Assembly (NCBI GenBank): GCA_024405635.1
Contig: JAKSOL010000018.1
Location: forward strand, 1-60,541
Source: Salinivirgaceae bacterium
Lineage (GTDB): Bacteria > Bacteroidota > Bacteroidia > Bacteroidales > SZUA-534
DNA length: 60,541 bases
Direction: 5' to 3'
Positions 53,721 to 60,442 of the stretch are shown here, one piece after another. The notes under the pieces are model-generated. The model was not told where the DNA came from. It saw nothing but the letters and a program-made list of their open reading frames with translations, and made no database searches. Position 1 is the stretch's first letter, and each line of letters starts with the position of its first letter. The translations under genes were made by a program, and so were the position numbers.

Positions 53721-54284
53721 GTGAAATATCTGATTGTTGGCTTGGGTAATATAGGCGACGAGTACGCCGAAACCCGACATAACATAGGATTTAAAGTATT
53801 GGACGCCTTGGCTAAGGCGTCCAATATTTCTTTTTATGAAGATCGTCGCGCTTTTCGTGCCGAACTAAAACACAAAGGCCGCACGCTTATTCTTATTAAG
53901 CCTACAACTTATATGAATCTTAGCGGCAAAGCTGTTGCTTATTGGATGCAACAAGAAAAAATTCCTCTTGAAAATCTTTTAATTATTGCCGACGATTTGG
54001 CTCTTCCGTTTGGCAAAATTCGCATTCGAGCTAAAGGTAGCGAGGGCGGACACAATGGTTTGAAGAGCATTACCGAATCGCTTTCAACTCAAGATTATGC
54101 GCGCCTGCGTTTTGGTGTGGGCAACGATTTTGCTCGTGGCAAGCAAGTTGATTATGTGTTAGGCGAGTGGAGCGATGAGGAAAAAGCGCAAATTGACGAC
54201 CGCATCAAAGTTTGTACTGGTGCTATTTTGTCGTTCCCATTCGTTGGCATAACTGGCATCATGAACCAGTTCAATAACAAGTAG
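53721..54284 (+). CDS. pth: Peptidyl-tRNA hydrolase
   Basis: Releases tRNA from stalled peptidyl-tRNA. The 187-residue protein has the family signatures VGLGNIGDEYAETRHNIGFKVLDAL (catalytic His and Asn), KPTTYMNLSGKAV, IADDLALPFGKIRIRAKGSEGGHNGLKSI (catalytic Asp) and RLRFGVGND. The start is a GTG. The codons for residues 26-35 hold a perfect 13-bp hairpin followed by a T-rich run, a possible internal terminator described separately. Downstream, the ISL3 remnant begins 24 bases after the stop. Confidence 0.96.
   Translation: MKYLIVGLGNIGDEYAETRHNIGFKVLDALAKASNISFYEDRRAFRAELKHKGRTLILIKPTTYMNLSGKAVAYWMQQEKIPLENLLIIADDLALPFGKIRIRAKGSEGGHNGLKSITESLSTQDYARLRFGVGNDFARGKQVDYVLGEWSDEEKAQIDDRIKVCTGAILSFPFVGITGIMNQFNNK
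53797..53836 (+). terminator. Perfect hairpin with T-rich tail inside pth
   Basis: Arms TATTGGACGCCTT (53797-53809) and AAGGCGTCCAATA (53814-53826) pair over 13 bp with the 4-base loop GGCT, then a TTTCTTTTTATG run follows. The GC-rich core, tight loop and T tail are those of an intrinsic terminator, but it lies in the pth frame, about 87 bases after the rplY stop. It could limit pth expression relative to rplY. Confidence 0.55.
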
Positions 54285-54308
54285 TTAAAATACTATTCCC
54301 CTTTTTAA

Positions 54309-54728
54309 GGCTCTTCATAAAAATGCGTAGATAGCATCAAATAAAGAAGCCGGTCAAAACGTTTATAATGTACCACCAAAAGTAAACGTTATGCAGACCT
54401 AGCCACATCATACTATCTGAAAGAAGAACTGCGCAGGGTGTGGAACCAGGCTGACAAAGAATCTGCCACGACCATCCTGCACAATTGGGTCAATGAGGCC
54501 CGTGAATCCGGAATAAAGAATATGAAGAAGCTTGCCGACACGATAGATCTGCACAGGGACGGTATCTTGGCCTACTACGACTATAGGATTTCCAGTGGGA
54601 AGGTCGACGGTGTCAACAATAAGATCAAGACCATCAAACGGCAGGCGTATGGCTTCCGTGATGACAAGTATTTCATGCTGCGCATCCTTTCGATGCATGA
54701 CGACATCTATGCAAAATTATGATGAACC
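54309..54728. mobile_element. ISL3-family insertion sequence remnant
   Basis: The left end begins GGCTCTTCATAAAAATGCG and the right end reads, on the opposite strand, GGTTCATCATAATTTTGC; over 25 positions (starting one base outside, at AGG) the ends match at 20. GGCTCTTC-type ends are characteristic of the ISL3 family. Only 420 bp remain: the left end, a short non-coding piece, and the C-terminus of the transposase, so most of the transposase gene is deleted. Clear 8-bp target duplications are not seen (ctttttaa on the left, taaaaatc on the right). Confidence 0.82.
54369..54722 (+). pseudogene. Truncated ISL3-family transposase (C-terminal fragment)
   Basis: The open frame after a stop at 54366-54368 encodes about 117 residues of the DDE_Tnp_ISL3 C-terminus: YYLKEELRRVWNQADKES, then NWVNEARESGIKNMKKLADTI and GVNNKIKTIKRQAYGFRDD, the last carrying the region of the final acidic residue. 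The N-terminal helix-turn-helix and first catalytic Asp residues are absent. It ends within 6 bases of the right terminal repeat. It cannot encode an active enzyme. Confidence 0.85.
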
Positions 54729-54765
54729 TAAAAATCGGGTCCGATTCCGCGCGACCCGACATCAG

Positions 54766-54794
54766 TAAAACACATTCGCAAAGGAAAGAATGTG
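54766..54794 (-). terminator. Terminator candidate of the exporter gene
   Basis: On the minus strand, downstream of the exporter stop, CACATTC and GAATGTG arms flank a 10-base loop and are followed by TTTT. A second hairpin (TCGGGTC/GACCCGA, 54735-54759) lies just beyond. Confidence 0.5.
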
Positions 54795-54845
54795 CTTCAC
54801 TTCAAAACAATCTATATTTAACTTTCAAAACATAACACCACTTTC

Positions 54846-56057
54846 TTATAGCACAATGACCAAAATCTGCGCAATCAGCACTCTCAGAAACATTGTTAGC
54901 GGATATACCGTAGAATAAGCAACGCTTGCCTGCCCATCACTGCACAAACTATTGCTGTAAGCCAATGCTGGAGGGTCAGTCATTGATCCAGAAATCAGTC
55001 CCGCTATAGTGTAGTAGCTCAGGCGACAGCAAAATCTCGCCACCAATCCCACAGTCAAGCAAGGCACAACCGTGATAATAAATCCAAAAATCACCCATAG
55101 ATAACCCCCACCAACAATTGTCTCAACAAAACCCTGGCCAGCGCCAATTCCCACAGCCGCCATAAACAAGCTGATGCCTATTTGTCTGATCATCAAGTTC
55201 GCAGAAGGTGTCGTGTGTGTTGGAATGTGCAAGCGAGGACCAAAATAAGACAAGAGTATTGACACAATAAGCGGCCCTCCCGCAAGACCCAAGCGAATAG
55301 CAATCGGTATCCCCGGAATATGGATGGGGACCATGCCCAAAATGACGCCCATAGCAATACCCATAAAGATAAAAAACAAATGTGGCTCATTGTCAGTTAT
55401 TGTGCTCGCCTCATTGATGGCATTGACCTTCTGCAAGTTAGAACCATTTCGATCAGCATTCTCCTCAAAAAGGACATCTTCGGCATCGTTGTTTACTTTA
55501 AAAATGCACCTTAGCACCGTTATGCTGAGAATAATGCCCACCACAGCAAGCGGATAAGCCACTGCATAGCCCTGAGCAAATAAGGAATTTGGCGTCCCAT
55601 TATGTATGTCCGCAAAAGTCTGTTGAGCAGCCCCAAGGCCAGGAGTATTAGTCACCGCTCCATACAAAACACCCACCATCGAAGCGGGATCTTCCTTAAA
55701 TATCCGTTGAATGCCAACCGTCATCCCACACCCCAGCATCACGATAGCAGTTGCCAGCACATTCAGCAGCACACCTCCTTTTTTAAACGACCGGAAGAAT
55801 CCAGGGCCCACCTCAATACCAATAGAATAAATGAATAGTATCAATCCAAACTCCTTGATGAAATGAGCAGTCTCCTCATCAAGATTAAACCCCAACTGAC
55901 CAAACACAATACCCACGAACAATATCCAAGTCACACCGAACGAGATGCTCTTGAAACGAATACGGCTGAGCACTATACCTATTGCAATGACCAACGCAAC
56001 GAGTAGCACCGAATGCGCCACGCCTTGCTGGATGAAAAGATTTTTGAACCAATTCAT
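54846..56057 (-). CDS. AspT/YidE-type exporter lacking RCK domains
   Basis: An inner-membrane protein of 403 residues with about ten spans, made of two repeated halves of the Asp-Al exchanger type. The matching blocks are GVLYGAVTNTPGLGAAQQT in the first half (about 130-150) and GLISGSMTDPPALAYSNSL in the second (about 355-375). Full-size AspT proteins (about 550 residues) have two TrkA-C/RCK domains between the halves; here that place has only a charged loop of about 40 residues. Relatives exchange aspartate and alanine or export succinate; the substrate here is not determined. It is the last gene of a three-gene unit behind a LysR regulator and differs from its neighbours in codon usage (more CAG, CTC and AGC). 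Confidence 0.82.
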   Translation of the reverse strand: MNWFKNLFIQQGVAHSVLLVALVIAIGIVLSRIRFKSISFGVTWILFVGIVFGQLGFNLDEETAHFIKEFGLILFIYSIGIEVGPGFFRSFKKGGVLLNVLATAIVMLGCGMTVGIQRIFKEDPASMVGVLYGAVTNTPGLGAAQQTFADIHNGTPNSLFAQGYAVAYPLAVVGIILSITVLRCIFKVNNDAEDVLFEENADRNGSNLQKVNAINEASTITDNEPHLFFIFMGIAMGVILGMVPIHIPGIPIAIRLGLAGGPLIVSILLSYFGPRLHIPTHTTPSANLMIRQIGISLFMAAVGIGAGQGFVETIVGGGYLWVIFGFIITVVPCLTVGLVARFCCRLSYYTIAGLISGSMTDPPALAYSNSLCSDGQASVAYSTVYPLTMFLRVLIAQILVIVL

Positions 56058-56111
56058 AGCGAAAAAAAATAATAATAAATATTTGATTAAATAATTGCGA
56101 GACGGGACAAC

Positions 56112-57011
56112 CTATAGGTCAAACTTTCTCAGGCATAGTTCCTTCTCCAAGTTGACAGTTCTGATAAATTCCCTCGCAGCACATTTCATATACACGCCGC
56201 TTTTGATGTGATAGCAACCATCCATCTGGCAACCATCGCCCTCAATCGGAATTGTGACCAAACTTTGTCCTCTTTTTATCGTGGCGTGCGAAACCAATGT
56301 CACCAAGTGCGATGAGGCCACCAAATCGAGCAGAAGCGATATATCGTTCACCTCAATCTGCACATTGAACTTGTTCCCGCCTCGCGAAATCATCTCGTCA
56401 AAAACACTACGCGCCTGCATGCCTTCCGACGGAAGAGCAAGCTGACATCGACTCAAGTCAGCAAGTGTCATCGTCCGATGATTCGACATCGGATGTGTGT
56501 CCGACATCACTGCGCTTAGCCGATTGAAAAACAAAGAGTACGACTCAATGTCGTTGTATTCCTCCAAAGGTCGATAACTAAAGACAAGGTCCACTTCTTG
56601 TTTTCCAAGCATAGTCATCAACTCATCAACGGGATGGCAAAAAATATTCACCTTCACACCCGGATATTTTCGGATGAATTGCAAGAGCACATCGCTCAAA
56701 ATAGGCGAGAAAGTATAAGTTGTGCCAATATTGAGCGTCCCCGAAACAAGACCTTTCACATCTCGGATGCGATCTATGCAAACGCCTGCTTCTAGCAACG
56801 TTTTCTTTGCCGTAGGGAGAAATGCTAAGCCAACATCAGTGAGTTTCACATGCCGATTATCTCGTATCAGAAGAACAGCATCGAGTTCTTCCTCTAGCTG
56901 CTTAATCTGCTGCGAGAGGGTGCTTTGTGTGATGTTCAGTGCCTTTGCGGATTCCGAGAAGCTGCAAAGTTCTGCCACCTTGACAAAGTATTTCAACTGT
57001 CGTAGTTCCAT
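56112..57011 (-). CDS. LysR-family transcriptional regulator
   Basis: A 299-residue regulator. The N-terminal winged helix reads MELRQLKYFVKVAELCSFSE, ALNITQSTLSQQIKQLEEEL and the substrate-binding domain follows from about residue 90 (GLVSGTLNIGTTYTFSPILSD, QEVDLVFSYRPLEE). The longer frame to 57101 overlaps the upstream small gene; the ATG at 57011 has an AGAAGGAC ribosome site and gives the usual start. It lies 54 bases before the exporter start and 7 bases after the small gene stop, all on one strand, so it probably controls its own unit, with an effector related to the exported compound. Confidence 0.92.
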   Translation of the reverse strand: MELRQLKYFVKVAELCSFSESAKALNITQSTLSQQIKQLEEELDAVLLIRDNRHVKLTDVGLAFLPTAKKTLLEAGVCIDRIRDVKGLVSGTLNIGTTYTFSPILSDVLLQFIRKYPGVKVNIFCHPVDELMTMLGKQEVDLVFSYRPLEEYNDIESYSLFFNRLSAVMSDTHPMSNHRTMTLADLSRCQLALPSEGMQARSVFDEMISRGGNKFNVQIEVNDISLLLDLVASSHLVTLVSHATIKRGQSLVTIPIEGDGCQMDGCYHIKSGVYMKCAAREFIRTVNLEKELCLRKFDL

Positions 57012-57018
57012 TGTCCTT

Positions 57019-57138
57019 CTATCGTTTGTTATCCCTGTCGATGTTGAATTCTTTAATCTTGAAATATGCGCTGAAGACAAAAGCCAGCAGCAGAACAACA
57101 AGAATAATCGGCCATACGGTAATCATTAACATTTTCAT
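57019..57138 (-). CDS. 39-residue single-span membrane protein
   Basis: An open frame of 40 codons (including stop) with ATG at 57138 and a GGAAGG ribosome site about 8 bases upstream. The product starts MKMLMITVWPIILVVLLLAF and continues VFSAYFKIKEFNIDRDNKR: a hydrophobic span over residues 4-24 and a charged tail. It lies 7 bases before the LysR start, behind a strong promoter, so it is very likely translated as the first gene of the unit. I know no family for it. It may be a subunit or regulator of the exporter, but this is inference from position. Confidence 0.65.
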   Translation of the reverse strand: MKMLMITVWPIILVVLLLAFVFSAYFKIKEFNIDRDNKR

Positions 57139-57240
57139 AACGTGCCTTCCTTTTTTTTATTGTGTTTCACTTCTGATTATCGGCTCCGGAACCGATTTTG
57201 CCTTTGGGAAGATTTTCTACTTTCCGTCCCATTGCGGATG
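57139..57240 (-). other. Leader of the small protein-LysR-exporter transcript
   Basis: About 100 untranslated bases between the promoter and the small gene. They include a near-perfect palindrome, CGGTTCCGGAGCCG on the minus strand (57181-57194), and an A-rich tract directly before the ribosome site. Confidence 0.45.
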
Positions 57241-57271
57241 CAAAATTACAGTCGTTCGCCCTTGTGGCAAA
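57241..57271 (-). promoter_or_regulatory. Strong promoter of the LysR/exporter unit
   Basis: On the minus strand, TTTG (57268-57271), a 19-base spacer and TAATTTTG (57241-57248) match the Bacteroidota consensus exactly. Upstream at 57286-57310 the plus strand has CTATC repeated with a 14-base period, a possible LysR site. Confidence 0.72.
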
Positions 57272-57553
57272 CAATCAGCATACGATTCTATCAATAGCAA
57301 CTATCGGTAAAATCGTACAATGCAAATACACAATCCAATAAAGTTATTTTTCCCATCCTCCAATCTGCCCCTCAACCCGACAAAAATTCCCAAGAGAGAT
57401 TCTTCAAGGCCGAAAAATCCCAGAGTCTCCACCCCAAAAACAACATTTTCCCCCAAACCAATCTCTCAAGAATAAATCTCTAGAGTTTATGCCAACTTTA
57501 TGCCAGTCTTATGCCAAAAACCAAAGTTAATGCCAAGTTTATGACATTTTTAA
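57272..57553. other. Non-coding island segment with TTATGCCA repeats
   Basis: No gene is visible. Between 57486 and 57548 five imperfect copies of a TTwATGCCA word occur at 11 to 18-base intervals (TTTATGCCAAC, TTTATGCCAGT, TTATGCCAAAA, TTAATGCCAAG, TTTATGACAT), ending at the mini-element. Base composition is C-rich compared with the host DNA. Confidence 0.6.
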
Positions 57554-57630
57554 GGTTCTTCATAAAAATGCGTAGATAGCTGCGCATCCTTTCGATGCAT
57601 GACGACATCTACGCAAAATTATGATGAACC
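57554..57630. mobile_element. 77-bp miniature ISL3 element
   Basis: It consists of the left 31 or so bases of the 54309 element joined to its right 50 bases, in the same orientation and with one or two base changes. Internal deletion probably occurred at a GC microhomology (GATAGC at the left and ATGCTGCG at the right of the longer copy). The right end overlaps the end of mlaF and provides its stop codon. It can only move if a full ISL3 transposase exists elsewhere. Confidence 0.85.
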
Positions 57631-58371
57631 TTTTTTATTTCTTAGTAGAGGCGACGAGAATAGAAAGTCGTTTAGTTCTGCGTTGTCGGTTTTGGTTAAT
57701 TGGTTGCGCGGGCCGTTCCACCAAAGTTGACCTTGGTATATGAATGCTACTTGGTCCGAAACCTCAAAAATTGAGTTCATGTCGTGAGTATTCATCACTG
57801 TGGTGATGTTGTATTCTTGCGTTATCTCTTTAATAAGTTGGTCAATAACCATTGATGTTTGTGGGTCAAGTCCTGAGTTTGGCTCGTCGCAAAAAAGATA
57901 TTTTGGGTTGAGCACAATGGCGCGCGCTATTGCCACACGTTTTTGCATGCCGCCACTAATTTCGCTTGGAAACAGGTGATTTGTGTTTGGCATATTCACC
58001 CGTTCAAGACAAAAATTGACGCGTTTCAACTTTTCGGCACGCGTTTGAGTGGTGTGAATGTCAAGCGGAAACATTACATTTTCTTCAATGGTGAGTGAGT
58101 CAAATAATGCACAGCCTTGAAATAGCATACCTATTTGTTTTAATAGGTTTTTGCGATCGTTTTTTCTTAAACCAATTAGATTGGTATCGTCGTAAAAAAC
58201 GTTGCCAGAGTCGATAGAGTGCAGGCCAGTTACCGATTTAATAAGCACCGACTTGCCCGAACCACTTTTGCCAATAACAGCATTTATTTGTCCAGCATTG
58301 AATGTTGTGCTGACATTGTTCAAGATTTGTCGGCCATCAAAACTTTTGCAAAGGTGTTCAACTCGTATCAC
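57619..58371 (-). CDS. mlaF: MlaF-type ABC transporter ATPase
   Basis: ATPase of the lipid-asymmetry (Mla/MCE) transporter, energising phospholipid traffic across the periplasm. The 250-residue protein has Walker A VIGKSGSGKSVLIKSV, Q loop QIGMLFQGCALFD, signature SEISGGMQKRVAIARAI, Walker B YLFCDEPNSGLDPQTS and the H loop MNTHDMNS. The Phe/GCALFD form is typical of MlaF. It starts with GTG overlapping the mlaE stop (GTGA). The last three residues (Gly-Ser-Ser) and the stop are encoded by the end of the mini-ISL3 element, so the native C-terminus was probably slightly different. Confidence 0.9.
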   Translation of the reverse strand: MIRVEHLCKSFDGRQILNNVSTTFNAGQINAVIGKSGSGKSVLIKSVTGLHSIDSGNVFYDDTNLIGLRKNDRKNLLKQIGMLFQGCALFDSLTIEENVMFPLDIHTTQTRAEKLKRVNFCLERVNMPNTNHLFPSEISGGMQKRVAIARAIVLNPKYLFCDEPNSGLDPQTSMVIDQLIKEITQEYNITTVMNTHDMNSIFEVSDQVAFIYQGQLWWNGPRNQLTKTDNAELNDFLFSSPLLRNKKGSS

Positions 58372-59111
58372 GATAGTAAAAGTTGGGTTAACATTAAATC
58401 GGCTACAAGAATCAGAATAACCACACTCACAACGGTTTTGGTGCTTGCTTTGCCCACTTCAATTGCTCCGCCTTCAACATAGTAGCCATAATATGCTGAT
58501 ACGGTGGAAATTATGAACGCAAAAAACACCGACTTTATTATTGAATATGTAATGTAGTAAGGCTCAAATGCAAATTGTAGGCCGTTAACATAATCGGTCA
58601 TGGTGGTGTTTGCCGAAAAGGTTATAGACATTGCGCCGCCCAATATTCCAGTAATCATACTTAGCAAAACCAACACAGGCATAAAAGCCATAAAACTTAT
58701 CACTTTGGGTAGCACAAGAAATTGGGCGCTGTTAACTCCCATCATTTCCATTGCGTCAATTTGCTCCGACACGCGCATCGATCCAATTTCAGAAGCAATG
58801 TTTGACCCAACCTTGCCAGCCAAAATGATGCACATAACGGTACTCGACAATTCGAGCAACAATACATCGCGGGTTGAAAGACCAACCAAGTAGCGTGGAA
58901 TAAGTGGGTTGACAATGTTGTACGACATTTGGATGCAAATAACCGCACCAATAAAAAACGACACTATTACAGTGATGGCAACCGAGTTTAGCCCAGTTTT
59001 TTGCAATTCTTTTAAAAATTGCTGGCCCCATAGGCTGTTGCGTTGCGGGCGCTCAAAAACAGTGGCCAAAAATGCCAGATATTTGCCTAGATGTAAGAAA
59101 AAGTTGCGCAT
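58368..59111 (-). CDS. mlaE: MlaE-type permease
   Basis: Membrane subunit of the same transporter. The protein has 247 residues with about five or six spans; GAVICIQMSYNIVNPLIPRYLVG, ELSSTVMCIILAGKVGSNIASEIGSMRVSEQIDAMEMMGVNSAQFLVLPKVI and the late STVSAYYGYYVEGGAIEVGKASTKTVV are MlaE signatures. The longer open frame to 59405 runs through the divergent manC gene and is not used; the ATG at 59111 gives the family start. No mlaD (MCE) gene follows in this window. Confidence 0.92.
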   Translation of the reverse strand: MRNFFLHLGKYLAFLATVFERPQRNSLWGQQFLKELQKTGLNSVAITVIVSFFIGAVICIQMSYNIVNPLIPRYLVGLSTRDVLLLELSSTVMCIILAGKVGSNIASEIGSMRVSEQIDAMEMMGVNSAQFLVLPKVISFMAFMPVLVLLSMITGILGGAMSITFSANTTMTDYVNGLQFAFEPYYITYSIIKSVFFAFIISTVSAYYGYYVEGGAIEVGKASTKTVVSVVILILVADLMLTQLLLS

Positions 59112-59208
59112 TGTGTTATAAAAAACGCGTAAAATTAGAAAAATAGGACAAGGTGTTGTCAATTTTATATTTTTACACTCAATCGAAAACTTAACGAACC
59201 ATTTTATT

Positions 59209-60300
59209 ATGAATAAAGATTTATTCTGCGTGATTATGGCTGGAGGTGCTGGCACACGTTTTTGGCCAGTTAGCCGTTCGTCTTTTCCAAAACAATTTAT
59301 TGATATTCTTGGCGTTGGAAAATCGCTTTTGCAAATAACCTTTGAGCGCTTTGCTCGCATTGTGCCACAAGAAAATATTTTTATTGTAACCAGTAGCGAG
59401 TACAAAGAACTTACACTAAAGCAATTACCTCAAATGAAAGAGGAAAATGTGTTGCTTGAACCAGCGCGCCGCAACACTGCACCTTGCATTGCCTATGCAA
59501 ACTTCCGCATACAGCAAATAAACCCAAATGCAAAAATAGTGGTAGCTCCGTCAGATCACCTAATTCTGAACGACAGCATTTTTATCGACACCATAAACGA
59601 AGGATTTGGATTTGTGGCTGAAAACGACTGCTTGCTAACATTAGGCATTAAGCCAACCCGCCCCGACACTGGTTACGGTTACATTCAGTTCGATAGTTCA
59701 ATTCAGTTTGATGGTTTCCAAAACCTAAGCGGAGTAAAAGCTTTTACCGAAAAACCAAACTACGACCTTGCTAAGTTTTTTGTCGAAAGCGGCGAATTTT
59801 ACTGGAATTCAGGCATTTTCATTTGGTCGTTGCAAAGCATACAGCAATCGTTTAAAGAATTTTTGCCCGATGTTTATAGCTTGTTTAACGACAATGCTGA
59901 CAAATTTGCAACTCCAGACGAGGCTGAAACAATTGCTAAAATTTACCCTGTTTGTGAAAATATAAGCATTGACTATGGCGTGATGGAAAAAGCCAAAAAC
60001 GTGGTTGTACTTGGCGCAAACTTTGGTTGGAGCGACCTAGGAACATGGAATTCGCTATACGAAAATCTTGATAAAGACTGCGATAACAACGTGGTTGATG
60101 GCGAAAACATTCTGCTTTACGACACCAAAAACTCAATAGTAAATGCTCCAAGCGACAAACTAGTGGTAGCAATGGGACTTGACGGCTACATTGTTGTTGA
60201 TACAAAAGATGCCTTGCTGATTTGCAGTAAAAGCGATGAGCAAAAAGTCAGAACCATTGTAAACGACATTAAAACAAAAACAGGCGACAGATTTATTTAA
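59209..60300 (+). CDS. manC: Mannose-1-phosphate guanylyltransferase
   Basis: Makes GDP-mannose from mannose-1-phosphate and GTP, feeding gmd/fcl and mannosylation. The 363-residue protein has the nucleotidyl-transfer motif VIMAGGAGTRFWPVSRSSFPKQFIDILG, LLEPARRNTAPCIAYA, VAPSDHLI, LGIKPTRPDTGYGYIQ, AFTEKPNYDLAKFFVESGEFYWNSGIFIW and DYGVMEKAKNVVVLGANFGWSDLGTW. It lacks the C-terminal isomerase domain of bifunctional enzymes. It stands alone, divergent from mlaE. Confidence 0.95.
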   Translation: MNKDLFCVIMAGGAGTRFWPVSRSSFPKQFIDILGVGKSLLQITFERFARIVPQENIFIVTSSEYKELTLKQLPQMKEENVLLEPARRNTAPCIAYANFRIQQINPNAKIVVAPSDHLILNDSIFIDTINEGFGFVAENDCLLTLGIKPTRPDTGYGYIQFDSSIQFDGFQNLSGVKAFTEKPNYDLAKFFVESGEFYWNSGIFIWSLQSIQQSFKEFLPDVYSLFNDNADKFATPDEAETIAKIYPVCENISIDYGVMEKAKNVVVLGANFGWSDLGTWNSLYENLDKDCDNNVVDGENILLYDTKNSIVNAPSDKLVVAMGLDGYIVVDTKDALLICSKSDEQKVRTIVNDIKTKTGDRFI

Positions 60301-60326
60301 TCTTAACGCAGTTTATTCAGCAAAAT

Positions 60327-60361
60327 AAGGGCTTGAGAGGTTTGCTTCTTAAGCCTTTTTT
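60327..60361 (+). terminator. Intrinsic terminator after manC
   Basis: Stem AAGGGCTT (60327-60334) / AAGCCTTT (one G-T pair) ending in a T run. Confidence 0.7.
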
Positions 60362-60368
60362 AGTGTGC

Positions 60369-60413
60369 ACAAAAAACCGCCAACAACCTCTTTTTGCTTG
60401 GTTGTTGGCGGTT
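60369..60413 (-). terminator. Perfect 14-bp hairpin terminator, minus strand
   Basis: Arms AACCGCCAACAACC (60375-60388) and GGTTGTTGGCGGTT (60400-60413) pair perfectly around an 11-base loop; on the minus strand six T follow. It fits the end of the gene that enters from the right edge. Confidence 0.85.
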
Positions 60414-60442
60414 AAAGTTTTATTTAATTACTCATGTACTTG

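Noticed and set aside
54408..54698. 96-codon frame antisense to the ISL3 transposase remnant
   Set aside because: The plus strand carries the recognisable transposase C-terminus.
54301..57638. Target-site duplication around the ISL3-bounded block
   Set aside because: The outer 8-mers (ctttttaa and ttttttat) are both T-rich but not identical, and neither single element has matching flanks, so no duplication is claimed.
59112..59405. N-terminal extension of mlaE to 59405
   Set aside because: It would overlap the start of manC on the other strand and adds no family sequence; the normal MlaE start is at 59111.
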